Below the pieces are notes generated by a model that saw nothing but the letters and a program-made list of their open reading frames with translations, was not told the DNA's origin and ran no database searches. Source: Ctenosaura bakeri (taxonomy: Eukaryota; Chordata; Lepidosauria; Squamata; Iguanidae). From it: a DNA stretch of 64,000 nt. Position numbers and translations under genes: made by a program. Location: the NCBI GenBank assembly GCA_948474755.1, contig CAOLHI010000075.1, positions 682,001 to 746,000 on the forward strand, in the 5' to 3' direction. Numbering within the stretch: the stretch's first letter is position 1; each line of letters opens with the position of its first letter. Below are positions 31,580 to 42,160 of the stretch, piece by piece.

Positions 31580-33098
31580 TTGAAGCCAATAGCCAGGAAA
31601 TGTAGGGAAAAGGTCAGAAAAGCTAAAGCGCAGAATGAACTCAGGCTTGCCAGAGACATCAAAAACAATAAAAAGGGCTTTTTTAGATATGTCCGCAGCA
31701 AAATGAAAAACAAGGAAATGATAGGATCACTGTGTGGAGAAGGTGACCAATTAATAATGGGGGGAAGAAAGAAGGCAGAATTACTCAATACCTTCTTTGC
31801 CTCAGTTTTCTCCCAGAAGGATAGAAGTGCCCAACCTGGGGCGTGGGGAGGAAGTGAGGGAAATGCAGCACAGAATAAGTAGAGAAGTAGTGGAGGAATA
31901 TCTGGCTAAACTAGATGAATTCAAGGCCCCAGGGTCAGATGAATTACATCCAAGGATATTAAAAGAGCTGACAGAAGTCATTTCTGAACCACTTGCAATA
32001 ATCTTTGAGAACTCTTGGAGAACAGAAGAAGTCCCAGCAGACTGGAGGAGGACAAATGTCATCTCCATCTTCAAGAAGGGGAAAAAGGAGGACCCTAATA
32101 GTTATTTCCTGGTCAGCCTGACATCAATTCCAGGAAAGATCCTAGAGCAGATCATTAAACAGTCAGTTTGTAATTACTTTGAAAGCATTGCCGTAATCAC
32201 TAGAAGCCAGCATGGATTTCTCAGAAATAAGTTATGCTAGACTAATCTTATCTCTTTTTATGAGAGGGTTACAAGCTTGATAGATGAAGGGAATGCTGTA
32301 GACATAGCATATCTTGACCTCAATAAGGCCTTTGACAAAGTTCCCCCTGAGATTTTTGCAAAGAAGGTAATAAAATGCAGGCTGGACAGGGCTACTGTTA
32401 GGTGGATTTGTAATTGGTTGACCGACCAAACCCAAAGGGTGATCACCAATGGCTGCTTTTCATTCTGGAGAGAAGTGACTAATGGGGTGCCACAGGGTTC
32501 TGTCTTGGGTCCAGTGCTATTTAATATCTTCATTAATGACTTGGATGAAGGAGCAGAGGGCATGCTGATCAAATTTGCAGATGATACCAAATTGGGAGGG
32601 GTTGCTAATACACCAGAGGACAGGATCAAATTTCAAAAAGACCTTGATAGATTGGAGAGCTGGGCCAAAGCTAACAAAATGAATTTCAACAGAGAGAAAT
32701 GTAAGGTCCTACACTTAGGGAGAAAAAATGGAATGCACAAATACAGCATGGGGGACACATGGCTGGATAGCAGTACATGTGAAAGGGATCTAGGAGTCTT
32801 GGTAGATCACAAGCTGAACATGAGTCAGCAGTGTCACGCGGCAGCCAAGAAAGTCAATGCAATTCTTGGTTGCATCAATAGGAGTATGGTGTCTGGATCA
32901 AGGGAGGTAATGGTACCACTCTATTCTGCATTGGTTAGGCCTCATTTGGAATACTGCATACAGTTCTCAGCACCTCAATTCAAGAAGGATATGGACAAGA
33001 TGGAACATGTCCAGAGGAGGGCAACCAAAATGGTGAAGGGTCTGGAAGCCATGCCCTCTGAGGAACGGCTTAGGGAGCTGGGTATGTTTAGTCTGTAG
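31580..33098 (+). pseudogene. CR1 reverse transcriptase, one main in-frame stop
   Basis: A linker frame (31,580-31,882) precedes the RT, which runs in one frame from 31,797 to 33,098 with a single TAG at 32,238-32,240. Motifs in order: DEFKAPGSDELHPRIL, EEVPADWRRTNVISIFKKG, DLNKAFDKVP, NGVPQGSVLGPVLFNIFIND, the polymerase box FADDTKLGG (32,574-32,600) and REKCKVLHLGRKN. All catalytic Asp residues are visible. The enzyme copies LINE RNA at the nicked target. The stop and the frameshift before it make the copy inactive, but it is only lightly damaged. Confidence 0.93.
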
Positions 33099-33449
33099 AA
33101 GAGAAGGTTAAGAGGGGACATGATAGTCATGTTTAAGTATTTGAAGGGATGTCATGTTGAGGAGGGAGTGGACTTGTTCTCTGTCGCTCCAGAAACTAGG
33201 ACAAGGAGCAATGGATTCAAGCTTCAGGAAAGGAGATTCCACTTGAACCTGAGGAAGAACTTCCTGACAGTCAGAGCTGTCTGGCAATGGAATGTGCTGT
33301 CTGCAAGTGTGGTAGTCTCCTCCTTTGGAGGTTTTTAAGCAGAGGCTGGATAGCCATCTATTGGGAGTGCTTTGATGAGTGTTCCTGCGTAGCAGGGGGT
33401 TGGACTGGGTGGCCCCTGAGGTCTCTTCCAACTCTATGATTCTATGATT

Positions 33450-34097
33450 GGTTTTTCCCTGAAGTCTTAATGATTCTTTTAATGATTTATTCTTTGGTCA
33501 AACTCTGAATGCTTTTGTTACCTCTTCCCTCACTATTAATCATAGAATTTATATTTACTTTATATTTCTTTCTGTTGAAATTCATTTTGTCATTTTTAAT
33601 TCCATGAGTAAAACACTGTCTAATCATCTGACTCAAAATGTTGCATTCTTCTCCACTTTAGCTCACTCACTCCAGTGTTTCTATGTTCCATTTTTTGTTT
33701 TACTGTCTAGCTTCCCTGATTCCTGTTTCTTATATTGCATGTTCTACAATATGTGTTGTGCAGCTTTGGACTTTCCTTTCACCTCTGAGAACAGCAACAG
33801 CTGAACATCTTTTCTGCTTGCGTATACTTACATCATTAACCACAGTGCTACTCATAATTGTCCTCTGCTGTAAACCAGTAGCTTGTTAAGTGCCTTCTGT
33901 ACTGGAAGTGTCATCTGGCACTATGTCTTGTTTCATTTTGTATTGTCTCATCATAGAGTTTTCTTGGCAAAAGACATCTCAAAATGGGTTTATTGTGCCT
34001 CCTTCTGTGTAGTACTAACTAGCTATGGTGCCACTGCCATTATATCTGAGAGATCCTTTGCCAGTGTCAGTCACCCACTACTGCTGCTGCCCAGTGG
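33450..34097. other. Unique sequence between CR1 and retrovirus
   Basis: T-rich text with two overlapping plus-strand frames (33,604-33,889) that are hydrophobic by composition. No domain or repeat is recognised. Confidence 0.5.
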
Positions 34098-34529
34098 TGT
34101 AGTGGCAAGGAAATATGAAGACCTTCAGGTTGTTCCATCACAGAAAGCTTTATTTTCCAAACCATTTATTTACTGCGCAGGGCAAGCAGCGGAAATACAA
34201 TGTCCAAAACTGCCCGCCCCGATTGATTAAAACAGTTTTTATACCTTTGGTCAACAACGTCAGCAATCAATCACATTTCTAGTCTACGTCAGCCATTACA
34301 TTTGGAGCTTAATACCACCCCCAAAACAAGGGAACAAAGACCTCAGTCACCAGATAATACAAAGCAGAGGCAGAGAGAGTATGCCTGACTCCCTTTTTAC
34401 TTCCCAGGCACCTAAGCATAGCATTACAAGGCCAATCATATTTTTAAACTGAGATAAGGCAGGGACATCTGCTGTCCAATTCACTTATTTTCCTACTCAT
34501 GCAATACTTCTCTGAATTTAACTCCTTCA
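34098..34529 (-). repeat. 3' LTR of the minus-strand retrovirus
   Basis: Minus-strand reading starts TGAAGGAGTTAAATTC and ends CCTTGCCACTACA. The TATA box reads GGTATAAAAAC (plus-strand 'tttttata' 34,236-34,243), and AATAAA-type signals lie close to the 3' end. It is almost the same as 40,491-40,926. Confidence 0.92.
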
Positions 34530-34541
34530 TTCCCCCCTTCA
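34530..34541 (-). promoter_or_regulatory. Polypurine tract of the minus-strand retrovirus
   Basis: Plus-strand 'ttccccccttca' reads TGAAGGGGGGAA on the minus strand and ends exactly where the 3' LTR starts. It is the expected plus-strand primer site. Confidence 0.85.
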
Positions 34542-34544
34542 TGC

Positions 34545-35700
34545 CAAATTCAATTCCTTGCAATTTGAAGCATGCACCATTTCCCTATTTCCTTTATAAC
34601 ACAAAGGATACATAGCAGCAGTAGGATTCCTCCAGCAGTCAAGTATACAAAACCTGTGAACAGGGCTTTCAGACCCACGGTTTTAGGGGAAAGATTTATT
34701 GTGCACAATTCCATCCTCCCTAACACTGTCTCACAGAGTACCATTGTATTCCTTTCAAACACAGAGAGATTTCAATCAAAGCATATACTGCAGCCTTTCC
34801 CTCTATTACTCTAATCATTACAGATTGAAAACTATTTAACATGCAGAGTACAGAAAAGCAGATTTAGTAAGGCCATTATTTATGCACAAAGCAATTCTAC
34901 AAACAGTGTCTTTTACCCATACTTACTTAGGGAACCAGATAATCATGTCCACATGCCTGCAGAGTACAAGAATGACTTTCTAACATTGAATACTGCTAAA
35001 TGTATTTTCCCTCTTCACAATCAAATTCATTTACACAATAGTAAGACAGTTCAACCAATTTCATGCTGGGCTACCTTCATTGGTTGGTGCCCTGGGTGAA
35101 AGGTGATACCCTCAGTGGCCACACCAATTCATCCCAGAAGACAAACCATATACCCATTTACCATTGTAAAAGCTGGTTTCTTTCTAGAACTCATTTATGG
35201 AGGACCAGGCCCCCCTTTTCCCATATAACCTCAATAAAACCATTGCTATAACTAAAGGAAAAGTCAACATTGGGATGCTTTCCTGGGCATGCCTGTAGAG
35301 ATTCAGGGATTTCAAACTTTACATAACAATTGGGATAGTCTCCTAAGCTTAGCCCATGAGAACATACCCAGCCATTACTGACCTTCAGGGTGTTCAAGAT
35401 CTGATTGACCAGTTGGTGAAACCAATTCACTTCCCAGCCTCTCCTGCCCAGCATTCTCATCATCACCATCATTACCAGCAATTACCATATACACATATCT
35501 TCCAACCCCACAGAACATCCGTCTGTAGTGATAAAACAGGCAGGCCAGGCTTCCTCCCTCCTATGCCTGCCACAACTCATAATATTGTCTCCAACATTCA
35601 GGGATCTGGCCGTGTGGGGCAGTGTGTACGTCCCAGGTCACACCCGCAACAGGGCCTAGTCCCCGTCTTCTTCCTCTCCAGTTGCTAAGTCTGACCGTAA
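34545..35700 (-). pseudogene. env: Retroviral env remnant
   Basis: On the minus strand, 35,481-35,191 has a surface-glycoprotein-like stretch with NGWVCSHGLSLGDYPNCY, followed after frame breaks by 34,762-34,550, which holds a membrane span (ALFTGFVYLTAGGILLLLC) and a short Lys-containing tail. This is the order of a surface part followed by the transmembrane anchor of a retroviral envelope. The sequence between the two pieces contains several stops, so no full envelope is encoded. Env would mediate receptor binding and membrane fusion in a replicating virus; this copy is broken. Confidence 0.6.
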
Positions 35701-35719
35701 GTAGAGCCTGACAGCTTCC

Positions 35720-36110
35720 AGGTGTGTGTCAGGCAATAAGGTCTAGCTTAGATTTCTTCATTCACCAGTTGCGGATCTGACTGTGCTTGAGTGACCAATT
35801 TCTCCTGGTCTGGCCACAGCAGAGTCTAGCCCGAATTTTCTTCCCCCCTTTCGTCTGGAGATCTTCAGTTTCAGAGGATTTTACAACCCAATCAGTAAAG
35901 GCTCTCTTAGCCCTGGCATAAAGTATCCAAAGCTTCAACCCTGCGACCTTTACAGCTGTAGGGGCAACCAGCAACACCTAATACAATCCCCTCCACCTAT
36001 GACCCAGTTGCACTCTAAGGGGAATCTCTATTCCCACATTTTCTCCCTTGTTGTACTCAGAGCTTTCCCTAATCTACTAACTCTCCCTTATATGTCTCCT
36101 TGATCCACCC
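35720..36110 (-). pseudogene. pol: Integrase C-terminal domain remnant (class I-like)
   Basis: The minus frame 35,977-35,762 begins LLVAPTAVKVAGLKLWILYA, matching the conserved end of gammaretrovirus-like integrases where the chain folds into an SH3-like domain. The preceding HRWRGLY-type piece near 35,985 fits the same domain. It lies directly upstream of env, as expected. Upstream of about 36,110 no catalytic core (DDE) can be followed. Confidence 0.75.
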
Positions 36111-37445
36111 AAAATGGCCTCATGCTTTGGCTTGAAAGGGAACAAACAGCCTTATGGTTCTGTGAAGTGTGCACCTCATCCTATGCCATCCTATGATGGG
36201 GCTCTGGGAAGAACAAAAATACTCCTTGTTTTTCTGTTGTGGGCTGCACATGGAATAAAAGTGAAAAGCCTCTGTAAAATGGGCTAGGTAGATGGTGATA
36301 TCATATCACTTGCCCTGTGTTGGCATCCAGTCCAAAGACATAGCCAGGGCTGTTGTTTGGGCCATACACGTTGAACTACTGTTTCTTCGGGATTTTTATC
36401 CCATTTCCTCCACTTCTCCTGAGTTCTGAGGTCTGCAGGTACAATGTGACTTCCAGGTGATTCCTAGAACGGTGGTTCTTGCCTTTGGTGATCCTGTGGA
36501 CAGATGCAGGTCTGTTGCTCTTGAGCATATGTGGTGTGTGGGCCTTTAGGGCTGTTGTTGGTCCTTTAGCTGTCTCACAGCTTGCATCTCTCTTTTCTCT
36601 CTCCCTTGCCTTTTCAGTCAGCGTCCTTCAGCTGCAGTTCCACTTCCAGCCTGGAGGGGCGCACAATCGCCTCTCAGAAGTGCCCCCTATTTTCTCCCTT
36701 CCAGCTCAGAGGTGCACCATCACCTCTCCTCCCAGCTTACTCGTAGGGGTGCTCTGTCACCTCCTCCATCCAGCTGAGGCTGCGCTTAGGGAGCCATTCC
36801 AATCTCCACCTTATCGGGGACTGGTGGGGGGGCACTCCTTTGCTGCTTGGACTGCCTTTCATCTTGGACTCTGCCCTTTCCTGTATTCTTCATGCTTTTG
36901 CTGCCAACTTTCCTTTCCAGAATGTCACAACTCCAAGCCCTTGCCCTTCTCTGTCTGTGGGATGAGGAACAAAACTTTTCCTCTTAACTGCTGGCCACTG
37001 ACAGTATTCTACTTCCATTAGTCCCTGCATCTGTCAGTTGGACCATCTTTTCTGCTTTCCTCTTCCACACACGTCCACATCCTTCTCTGATCCTCTTCAG
37101 GCTCTCTTGCCTATATCTCTCCTGCCCCCACTGGGCACATTGGCTCTCAGAGACCCTCATTCTCTTCTGGGGTCTCTTATCTCTTCTGACCTCTGCTCCA
37201 TCATTCGTTAATCTTCTTTCTTTCTCCGCTTGACAGCCAGTCATAAATCTTGCTTCATAGAGCCTTACAATCGCAGGCCCTCTAAACCTTCCTTAATTGT
37301 TCTGTGGAATCCTGTATCCTGAAGCCTTTTCAAAGACTTCCTGAAGAGATTCCTCTGCTGCATCATATGAGAGGTTGCTAACAATAGGAGTCCCTTCAGA
37401 TTCCTGGAGCCTCCTCCAAACACTCAGATAGCCTTGGTTTTACAA
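36111..37445 (-). other. Unassigned interior of the retrovirus
   Basis: No RT, RNase H or integrase core motifs are seen on either strand. 36,480-37,300 is C/T-rich on the plus strand (G/A-rich in the viral sense). The 180-codon plus-strand frame at 36,479-37,021 is antisense to the provirus and lacks domain features. Confidence 0.45.
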
Positions 37446-37565
37446 CAGCCCACAGCTCCCAGTATTTCCAGGTGGTCTCCCATCCAAGTACTAACCAGGC
37501 CCGACCCTGCTTAGCTTCCGAGATCAGACGAGATCGGGCGTGTTCAGGGTGGTATGGCCGTAGGC
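37446..37565 (-). rRNA. 5S rRNA-like sequence, probable pseudogene
   Basis: Minus-strand reading starts GCCTACGGCCATACCACCCT and follows vertebrate 5S rRNA over its full 120 nt. The internal control regions, including AAGCTAAGCAGGGTCGGGCC and TGGATGGGAGACC, are intact. Changes from the usual sequence cluster in the last 30 nt (GGAAATACTGGGAGCTGTGGGC in place of a GGGAATACCGGGTGCTGTAGGC-type end). The T-run terminator that should follow is missing (TGTTGTAAAAC). It lies in the sense direction of the surrounding provirus, with no poly(A) tail. It may be a retained or captured 5S copy; a working gene is unlikely without the terminator. Confidence 0.9.
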
Positions 37566-39900
37566 AGCTAAGCCTCTCTTTTTCAGCTCCCTTCGGTTTC
37601 ATGCAGCTTTTTCCTACTATGTTAGATGGCACCTCCTACTGGCCACCGTTCTGCAGCATCCCCTCCCTCTCCTCTCAGGTAGGAAAGGGCAGCCAGGGAT
37701 TGTGGTTTCCTGTAATTCTCCACTCACAACTTTAAACCGCAGAGTCTGACACTGGGAAGAATTCCTAGTGTATTCAGATCCCATCAGGGGTCCATCAAAG
37801 ACACTCTCCCCCTTGTCCATGCCTGTGGGGAGTTCTTCCTGGATGATCCGCTCTACCTGTAAATAATTTGGCTCCTTCCTTCAGTAGTGATTGGCAATCT
37901 TGCCAGTTAGGCATGTGCATTGCCATGATGCTAGAACACAGTTCTACTATCTTTCAATTCAACAGATCAGACGTGGTGAAGGGCACATATGCATAAGCCT
38001 AAACAGGTATGTACCTGTACCATGGCTTCTGGTTCTGCTGCTTAGAATCCTCAGGCAGCCTCTCTGGTGGGGTCTGCCGCTACTCCCATCCTCCCCCTCC
38101 TTCTCATTGCAAGCTGGGGGTGGGGAAGAACTGCTGCAGCCATTTCTACTTTTTTCTCTTCCATGCAAAAGCAGGCGGGTCTTTTATGCAAACGCTGATT
38201 CTTTTGCTCTTCCCCTCCCTGTCTGTCTCCTCAGGGGAGAGGCAGTTTCCTGTTGGTGTGTTTAATTCCCCCGGGGGGCACCCAATATTTTACTTCTCTT
38301 GTTACTACAATTCCCATGTGCCCCAAAGTTCGTATGCTAAATGCTTTTTTTTTTAAACTTATTGTCAAATAGAGATTTGCAGCCCCTTTTTTTTTCTTTT
38401 CTCTCTCTCTTTTTTTTTTTAACTAAGTTGTTGACGTAATAATGCCAGAATTGCAAATTCACGCTCCTCATTCCCTCTGTCTCAAGAGGGGGAGGGTTGC
38501 ATTCAGCCCGATGGCCACAAGGAGTGAGAGAAAAAAGCCATGTCTTTTGGAGAAGCAGCCTTCCCTGTGCTAAAGCTGCATTGTAATCTTGTTTTCTCTC
38601 TTTGATGTAGAAATGTATCAAAAAGGTAGTCACAACTGCTGCCACACTAGAAAGAATAGTTCATTGTTCATTGTAAGGGAAAAACGAAACTAACACCTCT
38701 TGTATGACATGTTTGTCTATACGGGCTCTCAAGGTGGGGTTTTTGCTTTGTTTTTGTTGTTTTTCCCTTCTTCTCCAGATGCAGCTTTTCTCTGTGCTTA
38801 GAGAAAACATTGGGACTCTGTATTGTTTAGAAATGTTGCAAAAAGTACTGGAGGAGAAGTTTCCAAAGTTCTCTCTCTTTTTTTTTTTCCTATTCTTTTC
38901 CTTCTATGTGAGCCCAAGGGGGGGGGGGGATTCTTGATGGCTGAAGAGTTTAAAACATGAAACAGGCAGCTGTCACCAGAGTCTTCAGCAATGTTTTCCA
39001 AAACTTTGCCATCCTGTATTCATTTACCTGAAAGCCTGCTTTTTTGTTATTATTTTTCCTCTACCTCTGATGTGTGTTGAAGGTTGCTTCCGGTTATTTA
39101 GAAATCAGACCCTGCTTCTATGACATCCTCACTCAGCCTGCCAGGCTGAAAATGAGTTATTGAAACTACTTCATAGCTTTCCCTATGTACACACTGACAG
39201 AATTCTTAAGCATTTGGCTAAAGAACCTTCCATTCTCCAAAAACCAGCAACTATGGAGTTAACATCTAAAGGAGAAGGGAGGGGCTACAGGGGGGGGGAA
39301 AGGGAGGCAGGCAAAGGAATGCTGCTCTTATCAACCCCCTTCCTGCTCCCAAAACTTGAGCTAAGTAACATCAGGTAAGAAAAAGTCTCCTATATTCAAC
39401 TCCTTTTTCAAAAGCTTGCTGCTTCCTTTTTTTTTCTTTTTTTTCTCCTGAAAGTCCTTTGACTTTTGAAGTGCCAGTCCATGGGATACTCCCTCTGCCT
39501 CTTGCAGAGCGATTTTCTTTCCAGTTGATTGAATCACCGACCTGTGCATTTGGAGAAAACAATGAAACCCTATTGTTTCCTCACTATTTCTCATTAACAC
39601 CTAGGGCTTGCTTCATCATTTCCATACTGACTTAATTTCTGCTATTTCCAAGCCTCTGGCTAAATAAACTTCTAGCCTAAAAACAGCCAGCAACCATATG
39701 GTTAAATCTGAGAGCCTGAGGAGGAGGGGCTGTGGGGAGATGGCTTCAAGCACCGAAAGATAATCAGAGAGAGGAATAAACCATTTTCCTTTCCTGGAAT
39801 TTTTCCTACACATATTAAAGTACAAATGGCACAGAAATAGTAAAGTTTACACTTAACCCTTTCATGAAGTTTTCAACATGCATTGAAGCAGTGTCTGTCA
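37566..39900 (-). other. Unassigned interior of the retrovirus
   Basis: There is no gag, protease or RT motif and no known repeat apart from homopolymer T and G runs (38,345-38,425, 38,878-38,932). Frames on both strands are short and contradictory. This is where gag and most of pol should be. Confidence 0.45.
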
Positions 39901-40466
39901 ACTGCCACCCTCCACCCAGATTTCTTCCCAAACGACAACACACAGTAGGGGTGGGGGTGAGCTGAGGGTAGGGGGTCCCAACAGCTCGAAACAATGAGGT
40001 AGACACCTTTCAGACTCGCTGACTTACGCAGCCGGAAGTTCCAACGGTCTGCAGTAAAAAATGCAACGATACACGCATACGCGCTTTCAGACAACAAACA
40101 CAGCCTCCCACCACCGTTTACCAGACTTGAAGAGACGTCTCTTTATCAAAGTCTTCGCGGCTTCACTCACGGCCCCCCTAGCCATGAGTTACTAGGGCGA
40201 GACTTAGAGAGGTGATCAAGCTCTCTCTTTCCCTTGAAATCGCAAGGGAGTCAACTTCACCAATTAGCCGGGGGAGGCCTTATGCTTTCTGCGTGACCAG
40301 AGTCCGTTGATGGAAAACGCTGCTGCCAGGGAAACCACCCCCCTCAAAGCCAAACCTCTTCGACCAAAGCAGTCGAGGGCGCCCTGGGTTTCGCCAAGAG
40401 GGGGGGGAGCGACCCTAGCACTCAAGCGTCCGTCAAGGGGGGCTCCAAAGCCCCTTCTCTCAATTT
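39901..40466 (-). other. Retroviral 5' leader with possible splice donor
   Basis: This GC-rich stretch directly downstream of the primer site is unlike the AT-rich DNA around it. Minus-strand AGTCTGGTAAACGG near 40,115-40,130 is a fair splice-donor context for a subgenomic env mRNA. The 78-codon minus frame at 40,264-40,500 overlaps the primer site and is not a credible gag. Confidence 0.5.
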
Positions 40467-40485
40467 CCCCGGGCCCAACGCACCA
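40467..40485 (-). promoter_or_regulatory. Primer-binding site, tRNA-Gly-like
   Basis: Minus-strand TGGTGCGTTGGGCCCGGGG follows the 5' LTR after a short A/T spacer. TGGTGC.TTGG and the GCC/CGGG run resemble the complement of the tRNA-Gly 3' end, with extra bases in the G and C runs. The tRNA identity is an inference. Confidence 0.5.
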
Positions 40486-40490
40486 AAAAA

Positions 40491-40926
40491 GTAGTGGCAA
40501 GGAAATGATGAAGACCTTCAGGTTGTTCCATCACAGAAAGCTTTATTTTCCAAACCATTTATTTACTGCGCAGGGCAAGCAGCGGAAATACAATGTCCAA
40601 AACTGCCCGCCCCGATTGATTAAAACACTTAGTTTTTATACCTTTGGTCAACAACGTCAGCAATCAATCACATTTCTAGTCTACGTCAGCCATTACATTT
40701 GGAGCTTAATACCACCCCCAAAACAAGGGAACAAAGACCCCAGTCACCAGATAATACAAAGCAGAGGCAGAGAGAGTATGCCTGACTCCCTTTTTACTTC
40801 CCAGGCACCTAAGCATAGCATTACAAGGCCAATCATATTTTTAAACTGAGATAAGGCAGGGACATCTGCTGTCCAATTCACTTATTTTCCTACTCATGCA
40901 ATACTTCTCTGAATTTAACTCCTTCA
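40491..40926 (-). repeat. 5' LTR of the minus-strand retrovirus
   Basis: This pairs with 34,098-34,529. The TATA box is at plus-strand 40,633-40,640 ('tttttata'). It differs from the other LTR by an extra 'ctta', one extra G and one C/T change. Confidence 0.92.
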
Positions 40927-41680
40927 TTGGCTGTTTGGCACATTGAATCTGGCTCCTCAGCAAAAGCATGTCTGATATGGGAGACCCTGCCAGCAGCACA
41001 GCTGCCTTCACCATAGCCTCTTGCCTCACACAGCAAGTAATCCCACCGTCATGGAAAGGCAGTGTCATATAATGACGATTTTTTTCATCTTTGAGAAAAC
41101 AGTGTTGAGTCTTGAGAAATAACTGTTTCTTCCAAGTGAAAGCTAAAATTTAGCAAAGTGTATGTAGAGCTGCCAAGGGTGGGAAGGAGGAAGAAGGTGA
41201 AGAAATGAGAGGAGGGGAGGCTGGACTGAAGGCTACACTCCTTTGTCCTCTTTCCCAAACTGCCAATCAGCAGAATTTCAGGCCTGGCTGCTAGAACGGA
41301 AACTGTTTTAAATAAGGGTTTAGCAATTCCAGCAACTACCGGTCTTCTGTCACTGGGGCTGCTAAGACTGAAAATAACTGAAAATAAACAAAAATGGAAA
41401 TGTCTGGAATTCTGGAAGATTGAAAGATGCATGTTTATTTTTATATTAAACCCAGTGGAGTGGAGGGTTCCTACAACATATTTAAATGGTGGATTTAAAT
41501 TCAATTTGAATTTAAATTTAAACTCATCCCTTTTGGGGAGTCAGAAAAAAGATAGTCAAGGAGTCTGGAGAGGCTGAGGGGCATTTTGCCTGCCACTGCT
41601 TTAGACTGAGCCCAATCCCAGAGATATACCTCTGAAGGATAATTTTAAGTTGTTTTAATGATATTATTAGCCATCGTGAA

Positions 41681-41717
<37 letters not shown>
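41681..41717. repeat. (GTT)n microsatellite, about 11 units
   Basis: Uninterrupted GTT units near the 3' side of an L2-like LINE piece. I see no SINE body attached. Confidence 0.9.
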
Positions 41718-41764
41718 ATTTTACCAGCAAGGCTGAGACATAATAAATAAAATAGAAAAGGATA

Positions 41765-42160
41765 CCCACAGTGATGGTGTCAAAGGCTACAAAGAAAATG
41801 AGCAGATTCAACTGGGACAGCTTTCATCCATCTTGTTCCTGGTGCAGATGATCTACCAGGATGATCAAAGCAGCCTCTGTCCCACAAATAATCCAGGCCT
41901 AAAGTCAGATTGAAATAAGCCATCTCACACAGAAACTTCTGGGGGTAAAATGCCACAACACATTCAAGCAGCTTGATCAGTAACAGAATATTGGACACTG
42001 TTTGGAAATTACCCTGTATGGGGAGGCTCAGGGTAGATTCCTTTTCAAAAAGCATTCTTGCTACTACTTCTTTTAAGGAAGAAAGAACTGGGCCCTGCTG
42101 CAAAGAGGCAATCACCAGGCACCAATATTGTATACACTTAGCCAACAACATTGGTAGGTC
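41765..42160 (-). mobile_element. L2/Rex-like LINE reverse transcriptase fragment
   Basis: The minus frame 42,151-41,780 reads VSNILLLIKLLECVVA, FLCEMAYFNL and the degraded template-contact stretch, and the next frame gives AFDTI at about 41,775-41,790. This is the RT2-RT3 region of L2/Rex-type LINEs, where LDLSAAFDTIDH is usual. Glycines and catalytic residues are partly lost. Only this section of ORF2 remains. Confidence 0.7.

Larger units (their letters stand above)
30600..33449 (+). mobile_element. CR1 LINE, nearly full ORF2
   Basis: Endonuclease and reverse transcriptase domains lie in order, followed by a 3' UTR ending in 'ctatgattctatgatt' (33,434-33,449), the CR1-type tail. No poly(A) tail and no clear target duplication are seen, as is usual for CR1. 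ORF1 is absent, so the copy is 5'-truncated near the start of ORF2. It is the best CR1 reference inside the window and has only a few inactivating changes. Confidence 0.93.
34098..40926 (-). mobile_element. Endogenous retrovirus with near-identical LTRs and rearranged interior
   Basis: Two LTRs of about 432 and 436 bp in minus orientation flank about 6 kb. They differ by about one transition, a 1-nt and a 4-nt indel and the last base, so the insertion is recent. On the minus strand: 5' LTR (40,926-40,491), tRNA-type primer site, leader with a possible splice donor, long unassigned DNA with a 5S-like sequence, integrase C-terminus, Env pieces, polypurine tract, 3' LTR. Gag, protease, RT and RNase H are not recognisable. 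The integrase end resembles gammaretrovirus-like (class I) elements. Flanking tetramers GTGG (34,094-34,097) and TTGG (40,927-40,930) match at three of four bases. It is a non-autonomous or recombinant provirus. Confidence 0.8.

Noticed and set aside
34545..35700. Domesticated envelope (syncytin-like) gene
   Set aside because: Env pieces are in separate frames with stops between them, so no full protein could be made.
36479..37021. 180-codon plus-strand frame in the retrovirus interior
   Set aside because: It is antisense to the provirus, arises from C/T-rich text with few stop codons and has no recognisable domain.
37446..37565. Functional 5S rRNA gene
   Set aside because: The T-run terminator is missing and the 3' part is altered; it is a single copy inside a provirus rather than part of a 5S cluster.
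40307..40849. 180-codon plus-strand frame across leader and LTR
   Set aside because: It is antisense to the provirus; its length comes from the GC-rich leader, and its end is LTR sequence also present at 34.1 kb.
34094..40930. Confirmed 4-bp target duplication for the minus-strand retrovirus
   Set aside because: GTGG and TTGG agree at only three of four positions, so it is reported as a possible, not proved, duplication.
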